The notes under the pieces are model-generated. The model saw nothing but the letters and a program-made list of their open reading frames with translations. It was not told the DNA's origin and ran no database searches. Shown in pieces: positions 25,166 to 36,624 of a DNA stretch of 64,000 bases. Position numbers and translations under genes: made by a program. How positions within the stretch are numbered: position 1 is the first letter of the stretch; every line of letters begins with the position of its first letter. Source of the DNA: Dermatemys mawii (lineage: Eukaryota > Chordata > Testudines > Dermatemydidae); assembly GCA_007922305.1 (NCBI GenBank), contig ML677329.1, forward strand, positions 772,271 to 836,270, written 5' to 3'.

Positions 25166-26850
25166 CCCAGAAATGACCATGTCTTTTTTTGGCTCAAACT
25201 TTTAAGTAAAATTCCCCCTGAGGGACAGATCCACCCTGAAAACTTTCAGTTTGAAAGGTGAAATTTTGACAAGGTAATAAATGAAAAAGACCCCCGAGAG
25301 TGCAAAAGCTTAGGCAACCTTAACTAGAGCCATTGCTACATATTTTTCTTACACACACAATGTAAAACTGGAACTAATTCAAGTCAATTAAGTCACTATA
25401 ATGCTACTTTAAACAGTGAAAATTAATTTACATGAATTATTTAGCGGAATGTAGGTACATGGTGTGATCAAAGCAAAAATTAGGGCTTGTGACTGGCTTT
25501 GAGGGCAATGCCAGTAAAATACTGCCCAAGGGAAGAAATTGTACCTGAGATTACTATTACCCAAGCTCAGGGCCTTTTTTCTGTAATTTTCCTCAGAGTT
25601 GCTTTTTAAAAAATTATATTTTGGGCATTTTTTTTCACCTCATCTATACAAATCTTTACTTGTAACAGAATAAATGTCTGACCCTCTATGCTTAGATAGT
25701 TGGAGAAGTTCTTGTGTGTCTCTCTCACCTCTGAGAAGCAGCCTGAGGCCTTCTCCTCCCTCCATCGGGGACATGTTCAGGACACTCACCAAAAATCACT
25801 CTTGCCCCATTCATCCCCTATGAAAAACCCAATAAAGCTAATGTCAGTTCTCTGTCAGCTGTCTCATCCTCCTCCTGGCTATGACAGAAGTCAGTGAAAA
25901 AGTTAGAGTTGGTCTCTTTCTTTCTGTACATGCCCACTCAGTCCATATTATATATAACAGAAGAGATGGAGAGAAGAAAAAAGGACAATGGAAATAAAGT
26001 GATAACATGAGAGACTTGTACTAGTAAGACCACCTTAACAATGATTCTCAAATATCTTCTCTCCTCCATATGCCAACCACTTGGAATGCAATTTTTAAAT
26101 CAGAAAAATACTCAGAGGTTTCTATCCACTCTAAAATTTAATTCTACCAATGCATCCAAGCTAATCCCCTAAAATAAGCATGGAAATGAGAATAGTTCAT
26201 CAGGTAGATAAGGACAAAACAGTAAATATATATTTGCAGGAATAGTCACCCCCCATGTAAGCCTCAGAGGGCCTCTTTCTCCCTCTCTCTCCAGATTCAT
26301 AATCCTTCACCTCTGATCTGTACAGGGTGTTATATAGCAATGGTGCATCGATGCTTAATTATTAGTACCATACTTAAGGCCTTAAATAATTCAGGAAATG
26401 TGTACACAAGAGACTGTTTCTGGGCTGCAGTTGAGGTAGTTGGGACTGGACCTGCTGGATGTCCTGAAAAAGTGTCTAGTGAGGACAGCTGGCAGTACCT
26501 TTTCTTTCAACTGCATGCAGCTCTGTCTCTTTCATATATGCCATAGGTCCTGAAGGGGGCAGAGCAAAACTCAAGAACCTTCTCCCCGACTTAAATATAT
26601 TATTACTAATATAGCGTCATTCAGGTGTTTTCTCTCTGTTCTGAGGTTCTCTGCTTTATTTGGGACTTGTTTTTGGGGGGAAGGGGGGAGGGGTAATATA
26701 CCATTCTAGTATCCTTTTAGTTATTTTCTTTTTACGTGGCTGGGGCCTTCAAGTATTGGGTACAAATACACTCTTAGTAACCCATTATAGTCACTTCACA
26801 TAAATGAGTTTGCTGTGTGAGATAATATTAGGAATTTTCTGTGTTGTAAG
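25166..26850. other. Unique DNA, no gene seen
   Basis: Includes a short G-rich run near 26675-26694. No supported gene or transposon. Confidence 0.5.
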
Positions 26851-26945
26851 GCCCTGATTCAACAAAGCACTGAAGCATATGCCAAGGTCCCACTGAAGAC
26901 AAGTGGAGTTAAATACATGCTTATGTGCTTTGCTGAAATGGGGCT
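26851..26945. repeat. Palindromic MITE-like element (copy C)
   Basis: 'ggccctgattcaacaaagca' at the left pairs with 'gtgctttgctgaaatggggc' at the right around the centre 'cactgaagacaagtggagtt'. It is a clear fold-back relative of the copies at 1284 and 53029. Confidence 0.75.
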
Positions 26946-29900
26946 TCAGAAAAGAAAATCTCCTTAGGAAATCAGAAATCACTGACACAATATTCAAGAA
27001 AATTTTCTTCCAATGGGTATTCTTTTCAGTTCTGTCTTTTGCACTGGAAACTCAACAGTACAGCTATGCAAACTCTCATTTAGAACCCCCAAAGGCTCTG
27101 GGAAATTGCATACTTTAGAGCTACGCAATAAATCCTAAATTGCTGTGAGCAACTCCTCTGAAATCAGTGAGAATATTCAGCCTTGATTTACACTCTATCT
27201 AACCACATGTGTCAATGGAGATGTGTGAGGTGTCAGTCAAGGAAAATTTTCCCCTTGTAGTTCCACAGCATGCAAGTTAGGGCAGGAATTTTTTCCTAGT
27301 TGGGCTGCAGAGGGTGAACATGAAGGCAAGATTTTGCTGAATGAGTCAAAGCCTTTTCAAAATTGGTCACCTAAAATAACATCTCTTAGCTTTTGTGGTC
27401 TTCGTTCTTCGTCACCTACGTTTGTGTGTCCTCAAGAACTCAGATGTGCTTTGGCAGTGGTATTTTTTAAGTTCAGACTTGGAACTGGAGAGCACAGCCT
27501 GTTCACTAAAACAAGATTTGACATGCCTGAACTTATATCTGAAAAGCTACTATTGCAGTATTGGGAAAACATAAGAGATGGAAATGGAAGAAAATAACTG
27601 ACACTTTTTGAAGTATCCCAAATATGACTGAGGTTTAGAAAACAATTTGATAGATCTCAGTTGTACAAGAAATTATAGAACATGATTTGCATGTATACAA
27701 TTTATTTTTTCCTTCCTTCCTTTGATCAGGTGTTGAAGATCATGTCAAAGAAAGATGAGTTGTTATACAACAGGTTAAACACTATTGTGTAAAATAAATT
27801 CTTATGAAAAGAAAGAAATGCATGTGAAAAATATCAGTCTAAGAACATTAAAATAATCAAAAAGTAAGGGAAAAAGACAATTAAAAAGGGCTTACAGAAT
27901 TGCATTAGTGGGTTGAATCACTTTGAGATACTCACATAGAAGATTGAAAGAACAGATGGTAGTGAGAATGAATCAAACAGCCACTCAATACGCACTATTT
28001 GTGTCTCTCGAGAGCACTGTTAATTGTTTTTCTTTTCCGCTGTCACTAAAAAGCTGGGAAATCTGTTATTGCCTTAGAATTTTTTTCTTCTTCTTCTCTG
28101 TCATATAAGAAGATCTACCATTACTAGAGACAGGCCTGAGCTGCAAAGTTAAGATCATGATCTGGATTTCAAACACCCAGCATTTCAGCTTTGTTTGAAT
28201 TCAGGATTTTCCCATTCAATCCAATACAGAGATGTACGGGCTAAATGTGAAAATGGAATCTGGGTTCAGATTCTGACCTGCCTTCTCAGTGTTTCGGAGT
28301 GAGTGGATGGCTTATACCAGGGACTTCTGCTGAGGCCCATATCTAATAGATACCATAATACATAAGAGTGTATAGCATCTAAATTCAATAAACTGTATCC
28401 CTGAATTTTTAAAATCAGAACTATGTAGTAGTGGGGTGAAGAATGACAGAATAGATGTAACAGATTCCCCCCCCCGAGAAATGTAATGTAGAATTTACAA
28501 ACATTCCCCCCACTACAGGCCTGGGAAGTTTATGATATAAGCCTGTCAAAAAATGGGGGAAGGGGAAATCTGGTACGAAAAAGTTATGATTCATTAGTGG
28601 ATTTAATTTCAGTAAAAAGTATTTCACTTGTATTACCCACATATTTGCTTTCATATCACATTAGCAGAAAGCTACAAGGATATGATGACAAAATATGCAG
28701 GCAAGAAAAAATTTATACAGATTTCTTAGCATTAGCCCAAACCAGTTTGAATCTGACTAGGAGAAATGAGAAAAAAAAAAGCAAAATGCCAGTGAAAGGT
28801 ATTAGAGGCATATGTTGTAGATATTTCAGATATGTATGCCACTGCTGTTTCTTTAAAGAGGGATTTTTTCATACCCATTTCTTGGAGCTTAGAAAAATCA
28901 GAGTCAACAATTTATTTATTTATTTTACGATTCTGCAGTCTCATTAGTCATATGTTTTAAAAATATAAGAACACTAGTCCTAGATTGCTTTTGGTGTTCT
29001 TGGACGAGTATGCTATCTCTGAAAAGTATTTCCTTCTCTTATCATATGAGAGCAGACTATAGATGCTAGAGGGAGGAAATTCTTTTCAAAATACCAATTT
29101 GCTGTTCAGAAGGGGAATGAATGCAAGTGGATTGGCAGAACTGTATGTCAGAAGTTTGTACACTGACCTGCACATTCTGTCTTGGGTCATTGCTACTGTT
29201 GCCTTATAAATTCACTTGATTTGTATATATTAAAACAGATGTATAGAAATCTAAGATATTTTCTTAAAATTACTTCCAGCGAAGAACACTAGAGGTCACT
29301 CTAGTTATCTAGACCACAATTTAAGTATTTTATAGCAGTATTTCAAAGGACTTGTTAGAACAGGAGGGCTGGTTGTTTCTTTCTGATTTTGAAAAAAATT
29401 ATCTTTTACAAACAAAGAAACAAGAAAGCAAATAGTGTCCATCTCCCAAATGTATTTCAGAGGTTATTTATAACTGATTCAAAAAATAAAGACACTTAGG
29501 TAAGAGTTGTGTATAATTTAAATATTTCACTGATCCAAAGCAAATGAATGGCTTATTACACAAATAAAAAATGCTCAGATTTGAATTCTAATATACACAG
29601 GACAGATTCTCTACTATAGCTGAGTTCTGAGCCCAAAACTGGAGAGTGGTTGCCAAGCAGCCAAACATTTCTCCCTGATTCTGAGGGCTGGTCTGTGCCA
29701 GTCCTGACATGAGTTCGAGCAGCTGAGGAGTTGCGTAACCTAGTACTCTGCATGATTGCATTCTTCCGCCCTTGAATGACCCCTGCACCAAGAGGAGAGG
29801 GATGCCTGGTGCAGAAGAAGGCTTCAGAGACTTTATGGAAATTTGGAATTTTCCTCACTACAAAACTCTCAGCTGACCAATTACGTCCCAATTCTTGCCC

Positions 29901-30686
29901 TGTAGGCCACCTGCATGGTGCATGGGGGCCAGATCCTAACGGCTAATCTGACCCATAATATTTAATAATTAAGATTTTGAATTGATCTCAAAACATTACC
30001 ATCCATCTGTGGTTCCGTTAAGTACTGTACTCTGTATATCAATCTATATAAACACATTTAAATTGTTTTTCTTCATTCTGACTTCCAGAAACATCAAGTG
30101 ACCAGTTATTTTTATACCATTTGTGAAAGATGTCAAGGTAAAAGCAATGGAAGCTGAGTTTGTCCTGTGAAACATCATCAATGCTTGAGCAACATTTAGC
30201 ACTGTAAAATTAAATGCATAAACATTCAGTTTACTGAGGATGGGAGACTCCCCGTGTGTCACATGAGCTCTTTGTATGAAACAGGACAGCTGAGGAAAAA
30301 TCATGATATAGTGCATATGACAGAAATGGTAACCACCCAGACCCTGAGCACTGGTTGAACCTCAGATGTTCTAAGATCTTATTTTGATCAAAGATCAAAA
30401 ATTGAAATACTTGTATGAAAATAACTCACCTTCTTTGAGACTGTAAATCAAATCTTCTGAGAACTGGTTATCTTGTAATATTTCTGATTCGTCCTGGTTT
30501 TAGATGAGTCAAAAATGCCAAGAGAACAGCCTTCTTTTTTGCAGTATATTTATTTCAGGTCTCAGCTGCACAAGTCTTGTGAAAATCAGAAATGGAAGAA
30601 ACATATAAAATAACAACAAAAGGTTCAAAAGAATTCACTTCAAATTTTGGATGGGAGTTCAGGTCAGTTTTAATTTGTATCAGAAA
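26946..30686. other. Unique AT-rich DNA, no gene seen
   Basis: About 3.7 kb. Sequence near 28140-28300 has paired 'tctggatttcaaac'/'ctgggttcagattc' motifs that could be an old repeat. The frame at 29556-29891 on the minus strand (111 codons) covers a locally GC-richer patch (29640-29900) but has no recognisable domain, and another minus-strand frame overlaps it. Confidence 0.45.
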
Positions 30687-30872
30687 TGGTTAATCATAGA
30701 ATCAGAATATCAGGGTTGGAAGGGACCTCAGGAGGTCATCTAGTCCAACTCCCTGCTCAAAGCAGGATGAATCCCCAACAAAATCATCCCAGACAGGGCT
30801 TTGTCAAGCCTGACCTTAAAAACCTCTAAGAATGGAGATTCCACCACCTCCCTAGGTAGCCCATTCCAGTGA
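30687..30872 (-). mobile_element. CR1 LINE 3' fragment, minus orientation
   Basis: 'aatcatagaatcagaatatc', 'agggttggaagggacctcag', 'gaggtcatctagtccaactc' and 'ctgctcaaagcaggatgaat' are the reverse complement of the CR1 3' end, followed by 'ccttaaaaacctctaagaat' and 'ggtagcccattccagtg' from further inside. The copy is 5'-truncated, as CR1 copies usually are. Confidence 0.9.
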
Positions 30873-32299
30873 TATCAATATGTAATAGTTCACCATATTC
30901 TGCTCATGTTGTGCTCATCCCAGTTTGCTTTGCAAAACTTTCACTGAAACGCAAAAGCTTTTCTGGGCACTTTTTGGGATGAGCCATGAAACTCAATCCC
31001 ACATTTATGGTGATAAAACTTTTACATCACACCACCATATTTCTCCTTCTCTCTGTCTCTGGTAACGTTTTCCAAAATATACGAGTAATTTTGGGTATCT
31101 CAATGTTTGGATGTCCAACATGAGGCCAGATTGTCAGAAAGTGCCAAGCATCAGTCTTCTTCAAACAGGCTCATTTAAACTGAGCACCCAAAAACAGTCT
31201 CTCAGTTACATTACTGAAAAATTTTGTAAATTTTTACTTTTTTGTTCATATAATGTAGACATCAGTAGTGACTCTAGAGCTAATTTTCCATTGAGATTTG
31301 CATTTCGAATAAGACTAAATCACTTTGCTTTCCACTTTAGTGATTGTATTTAGCCTCCAAGTTTGACTCATCAGGTCTTCAGATGTTTATTGAATTCTCT
31401 ATGAATTTATTGTGAAATGGTTATTAATTTTGCAATAGAAAATATTTAAAAGAGTTCAATTTTTAAAAATTTTCCCCCATTTTCTTCACATTTCCTTGGG
31501 TTTGCTAAATCATGACAATCTCTACAAACTTCACAGATATACACATTCTGATATCATAGAGCACTTTTGAACTTTTAAAATTAAACCAGAGAATTGTTCC
31601 TTTTATTCACAATTAGAGCTCTGAGCTATACAAAGATTAGCTAATGGATCTGATCAGATTCATCAACCATTAGTATCTTCTGATGCTGGTACCCTGCCTT
31701 CCTGACTAGAGGCAAAAGTAAATTGGATTCTCCTGGCTCATGCATCACCAAATGATTTCTTAAATAAGTTTCAATAGCCAAATCTCTAGTGTTGTTGATG
31801 TAAGTGGCAGAAATAAACTGATTGTCAAATCTCATTTGCGTTTGCAAGCCTAGCAGGCAAAATAGTTATATTTTAATTTCTAAACAGAGACAGAATCTGA
31901 TACCTATAGAGAATAAATATGGAGTTCCAGAAAATGCTTTTACAATCACTTTCTAAATAACTGCACTTTCAAATGAAAAAGTATAAAGTATGCCTTTTTG
32001 GAAGGTTTGTTCTCCATAGCTCATATCAAATATACTATGTTGTCTTTCCTTTGCCTTTGTACAATGCTGTAATGCCACAGTTTCAAGCACTTTCATTTCC
32101 TTTTAATCACTATCTGAAAGAAAAAAATGGAAATTTATATGAGAGATAATAACTTTCATAGTAATTATACATAACAAATATATAGTTATTTGGGTTAGAT
32201 TTTGCTGTTAGACAAAAATAAATATTAATTTGTTTAATTTTCCATAAAGCATTTGAGTTACCGCACAACATTTTGATTAAAAATCTAGAATAATAAAAA
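30873..32299. other. Unique AT-rich DNA
   Basis: No gene or recognised repeat. Confidence 0.5.
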
Positions 32300-33335
32300 A
32301 TCAACATGGCATACATCAACTGGATAAACAACTGGATAGCTGATTCTTCTCAAAATGTAACTGTAAACCGGGAATCACTTAATGGTTATATTTCTAGTGG
32401 GATCCTGCAGGGATCTGTTCTGAGCCCTGTGCTAGTTAACATTTTTGTCAATGAGACGGAAGAAAATATAAAAACATTACTGGTACAGTTTAGAGATGAC
32501 ACAAAGATTGCAGGAGCAGTAAATAATGAGGGAAACAGGTCACTGACAAAGAGCAATAAACTGGGTGCAAGCAATCAAATAGTCATTTTAACATGGCTAA
32601 ATTGCACACATCTAGAAAAAAAGAAAGTAGGCCAGATTTCTACAATGGGTGAGTCTATCCTGTGAAGTGGTGACACTGAAAAAGATTTTGGATTGTGGTG
32701 GATAAGTAGCAAAACATAAGCTCATAGTGAGATGCTGTGGCTAAAAGGGCCAATGTGATCCTTAGATGTATAAATAGTGGAATATTGAGTAGGAGAAGGG
32801 AGATTATGTTATCTCTGTATTTGGCACTGATGTGCTTGCTACTGTGTCAAGTTGTGGTGTCCACTATTTAAGAAGGATGTTGATAAATTAGAGAATGTTC
32901 AGAGAAGAGCTATGCAAATGATTAAAGGGTTCAAAAATGGCTTATATTGGTAGACTCAAGGAGCACAATCTATTAGTTTACACAGAGAAGGTTAATGCAT
33001 GACCTGATCACAATTTATGAATATCTACATGGGGAACAAAACTTTGATAATGGGCTCTTTAATCTAGCAGAGAAAGGCATAATGAGATCTAATGGCTGGG
33101 GAAGATAAAGCTAGACAAATTCAGACTGGAAATATGGTGCCAATTTCTAACAGTGAGGATAATTAACCATTGGAGCAATTTACCAAGTACTGTGGTGCAT
33201 TCTCTGCCACTAGCAATTTTTAGATCAAGATTGGATGTTTTTCCAAAGGTGGAACTCCTGTGGCCTGAACTTTGCAGGAGGTCAGACTAAATGATCAGTG
33301 CACTCCCTTTTGGCTTTACAATTTAGAAATCTACC
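32300..33335 (+). mobile_element. CR1-type LINE, 5'-truncated, plus orientation
   Basis: Carries the C-terminal part of the LINE ORF2 followed by a 3' end. Beyond the reverse transcriptase segment (separate entry), other frames still show ORF2 C-terminal sequence such as 'KLENVQRRAMQMIKG' (about 32888-32935) and, near the end, 'EVRLNDQ' (around 33275-33300), separated by stops and frameshifts. The nucleotide tail 'gcaggaggtcagactaaatg' is the classic CR1-type ending. It differs from the other CR1 copies in the window and is in the opposite orientation, so it is an independent and older insertion. Confidence 0.85.
32306..32665 (+). pseudogene. Decayed CR1 reverse transcriptase fragment
   Basis: A 119-codon open stretch that is the remnant of a non-LTR retrotransposon reverse transcriptase, not a host gene. 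Visible motifs are the 'SGILQGSVLSPVLVNIFVN' block (residues about 31-49; the intact family has a proline before QGS and a GPVLF-like continuation) and the catalytic-loop block 'FRDDTKIAGAV' (residues 62-72; family usually FADD), where both aspartates remain. After about residue 85 the match slips out of frame. The ATG at 32306 is only the first methionine after the truncation, not a real start. In life this enzyme primes reverse transcription of LINE RNA at a nicked target; this copy cannot be active because most of ORF2 is missing. Confidence 0.85.
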
Positions 33336-35106
33336 TATGTACCCACACCCAACATCCACATAAAGGGATTTTTTATGCCTTTGTGCAAGCACATAGTAGT
33401 TACAATTTAGCCTATTATGTTTTCAAAAATTTTTTTTTAACAACATTGGGGCACAGCATGGGTTGAGCAGTCCACCCACACGCAACAGCTTGCTGCATAC
33501 AGACCTAAGAAGCTACTTTATTTTTGTGTGTGTGTGTGTGATATTTTCAAAGATATGTCTTGCAATTTCATCTAGTGTCATTCAAAATTAATTCTGGATC
33601 AAATCAGTTTAGTGGGTGTCCGATTTAATGAATCTTGAATAAAGATTGTAGGATTTGACCTTCTAATGTCACTAGATTTGACCTCTTGCGGTGTGTACTT
33701 TCCAAAAGTAGCATAATCAGCATTCCCCTACCTGATTGCTAAAGACTGTAAAAGTAGCACTGGAAAATCTTGTACTAATTTTGCAGTTTCTTAGGAGGCA
33801 CCTAATCCAACTTCTTCAAGTTCAGGCACCTAATCCTTGCAGCACAGATCTTAACTGAGAGTTAAAATTCAAGCTTCTCGAGGCACAGCTGTAATTCAGC
33901 CTCAGGTTTCCAGAGGTTAAGGTTCAGCACATTAATCTATTTGATATAATTCATAGAATCCCTTTGGAGAAAAGAAAAAGCATTAATGTATAACAAAGCT
34001 ATGTTTTCTGGAAATAAATGAGAACATATCATGATTTAAAACAGTACCCCAATGATGAACCAAACTGATAATTATAGTTCCATTCATATCTAATAATAAG
34101 CGTAACCAGTTTCACTCTAAGAATTGCTGTTTTTTAGTTCTATTAAAATATTTTTTTAAATGGCTGCTTTTGCTTTGATTACAAAGTCATTTATCTGAAA
34201 ATTAGTTTGGAACTTTTTTTTTTCTGGAAGGTATAGTATAAAATAAATCAAACCATCACTCACACAAAACATCATCAGCAAAAACAAAAGCCTTATAATA
34301 ATAAAGATGTGTAAGTGGGAAAGTGGGAAAATATGGCTTGTTACAACCCTGAGAAAATGACTAATATTAATTAAGGGGGAGTGATCATTACAATGCAGTG
34401 TATTTATGAGGATGTCGTCACACACTTTAAGAAGCAAGTGCTAATAAAACACTACAGGACTTTGCAAAACACAGCCATGCATGTCTGGGAGTTGGCTCTG
34501 CCTGAATTTACACCAAAGATGGATTATTATTAGATGTTATCTTCATCTGGAGCTTCATTATTCTTCACTGAGGCCTCATAGACATTTTTAAAAATACTAT
34601 TTCTGGCTCCTCATAGCACAGCTACAGATGGATGTTACCACTGTAAGAGAAGATGAGAAGATTCCCAGTTTCCAAAACTAGAACAACTATATAGCAAGAG
34701 TAGGAAGAATGAGGAGGAATTGTCTATTGGGCGTTGGATTTTTAATTTTCAAATGCAGGTTTTCACTGTTGGAAGCTCTCAGCTACTGCTTATGCACGTT
34801 ATATACACACAGCAGAGAATCCTGGAGATGATTTAGATATGAAGTTCATTGTTAAGCTTAGGCTTACTGTAAAATGAATTCAATTATTGCTTCTAATGTT
34901 AATGCCACTGATGTAAAGAGCAGAGAAAAAGAGAGACAATTGAACCTGTCTGCTCAGTCAAAATCTCGCAGAAAGACAAATTTACAGAGACTGATAGTCC
35001 CATCTGGTGCACAAGACAAATGACACCTGCTCGACCTAACAGTCTCAAAAAGAGAACAGAAGGGGCCCAATTGCCCCTGCACTATCATCCTTCCCTCCTC
35101 CAGGAT
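33336..35106. other. Unique AT-rich DNA
   Basis: Contains a short (TG)8 run at 33525-33540. Sequence at about 33790-33920 has 'aggcacctaat' motifs like those at 240-475 and may be a diverged copy of that repeat. No gene. Confidence 0.5.
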
Positions 35107-35111
35107 TCACA

Positions 35112-35208
35112 GAGAATCATAGAATAGAATATCAGGGTTGGAAAGGACCTCAAGAGGTCATCTAGTCCAACCTCCTGCTCAAAGCAGGACCAATCCCCAA
35201 CGAAGTCA
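35112..35208 (-). mobile_element. CR1 LINE 3' fragment, minus orientation
   Basis: 'agaatcatagaatagaatat', 'cagggttggaaaggacctca', 'agaggtcatctagtccaacc' and 'gctcaaagcaggaccaatcc' are the CR1 3' end. Only about 100 bp remain, so it is a severely 5'-truncated copy (or the shared tail of a CR1-mobilised SINE). Confidence 0.88.
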
Positions 35209-35695
35209 GAGGCTTCTCTCTGGACAGGTGGGTGTCAGGGAAGTTGGAAGGGCTGTGAGAGGACTGGGCAGGTATGTGGCAGGAGACATATCATCTTCAT
35301 GGAGGTTTCCTGGAGGAACAATGTTCAGTTCCTTATGAGACTCATGAATTCAGTACAAAAATGACCATTTTGTAATTCCTGTGAGAAGAATTCTGAGCTC
35401 AACTGTGGGATACTGAATGCAAATAGACATTGACTTAAAGAAAATGTTTTCCACAAAGCTGAATTAAAGATGCATAATCATCATGTTTACAAACATAGGA
35501 GCCAATTCTGTGAGTGGTTGTGCATGTCCTGAGGGACACTTTGTTCCATCAAGTCCCACTGTCTTTGGCCCCACTGAGGGTAGTCAGTAACTTGTAGGAT
35601 CACACTATTTGTGTCCATTGCAAATTAGTGCAGACACTCAACAAACATGAGTGGACCTCAGTACATAGTAACAAAATTAATTAACATAGGTCCAT

Positions 35696-36618
35696 TGTGA
35701 CATTGCACCCCATAATGCTTTATAGAAATATGCTTATGAAAGTAAATATGACATAACTAAAATATGCTTTATGCTACATATACCATGTAACATATCTCTG
35801 CATGTGAGCTGCCCACGTGACTCCAACAACTCCATTTTGGAGCTGGATTCTGGATAGGAGAGAGGAGGGGGTCTCCACCCACAAGAGAAAGTCTATTTAA
35901 GCCCCTGGGATACCACTCTATTTTGTCTTCAGCTGGCTCAAAACATAGCCTCTCCACCCCAAAGGATACCTGAAAGAAATGAGAACAAAGGACAGTAATC
36001 GCAGGGGTATGAGTGATTGCTGGACCCATACTAGAAGGAGGCTAGTCTGTAAAAGAAGCTTATTAAAACATCTCTCAGGGTGAGATTTTATCTGTATTCA
36101 GTTTTCTTACTGACTTAGGCATAGACTTGCGTGTTTTATTTTATTTTGCTTTGTAATTCACTTTGTTCTGTCTGTTTGTGGTTACTTCGAACCACTTAAA
36201 TCGTACTTTTTATACCTAATAAAATCACTTTTTACTTATTAATTAACCCAGTGTATTTATTAATGCCTGGGATGCAAACAGCTGTGCATATTTCTCTATC
36301 AGTGTTATAGAGGGCAAAAAATTCATGAGTTTACCTGTATAAGCTTTATACAGGGTAAAACAGATTTATTTGGGGTTTGGACCCCATTGGGAGCTGGGTA
36401 CCTGAGTGTTGGAGACAGGAGCATATTTTTAGCCATCTTCAGTTAAGCCTGCAGTTTGTGGGATGTAGTTCAGACCTGGATCTCTGTTTGTAGCAGGCTA
36501 GCATGTCTGGCACAACCAGGCAGGGTACTGAAGTCTCAAGCTGCAAGGGATAATGGGCTCAAAGGTAGTATCAGCGGTTGGCAGTTCACAAGGGGTTTCT
36601 GTGATCCAACCCATCAGA
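35696..36618 (+). mobile_element. Solo LTR of an endogenous retrovirus, with 6-bp target duplication
   Basis: A 923-bp segment starting 'tgtgacattgcacccc' and ending 'gtgatccaacccatcaga', flanked by perfect 6-bp repeats 'gtccat' at 35690-35695 and 36619-36624. Inside are a TATA-like 'tctatttaagc' (35892-35902) and a polyadenylation signal AATAAA (36218-36223), in LTR order. I recognise it as a turtle LTR family; relative to my memory of that family about 250 bases between about 35800 and 35810 are missing. No internal retroviral genes adjoin it, so it is the product of LTR-LTR recombination. Confidence 0.82.
36218..36223 (+). promoter_or_regulatory. LTR polyadenylation signal
   Basis: AATAAA within the solo LTR, followed within about 25 bases by T-rich sequence, as expected for the R/U5 junction region. 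Probably inactive or used only by read-through transcripts. Confidence 0.55.
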
Positions 36619-36624
36619 GTCCAT

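Noticed and set aside
28597..28947. 116-codon plus-strand frame
   Set aside because: AT-rich with lysine/asparagine/phenylalanine bias from base composition, no motif, and no neighbouring coding signal.
29556..29891. 111-codon minus-strand frame
   Set aside because: Another minus-strand frame overlaps it in a different phase, there is no domain or splice context, and the underlying patch is only locally GC-richer.
35112..35338. 66-codon frame starting in the CR1 fragment
   Set aside because: It begins in antisense CR1 sequence and runs into unique DNA, so it is a chance frame.
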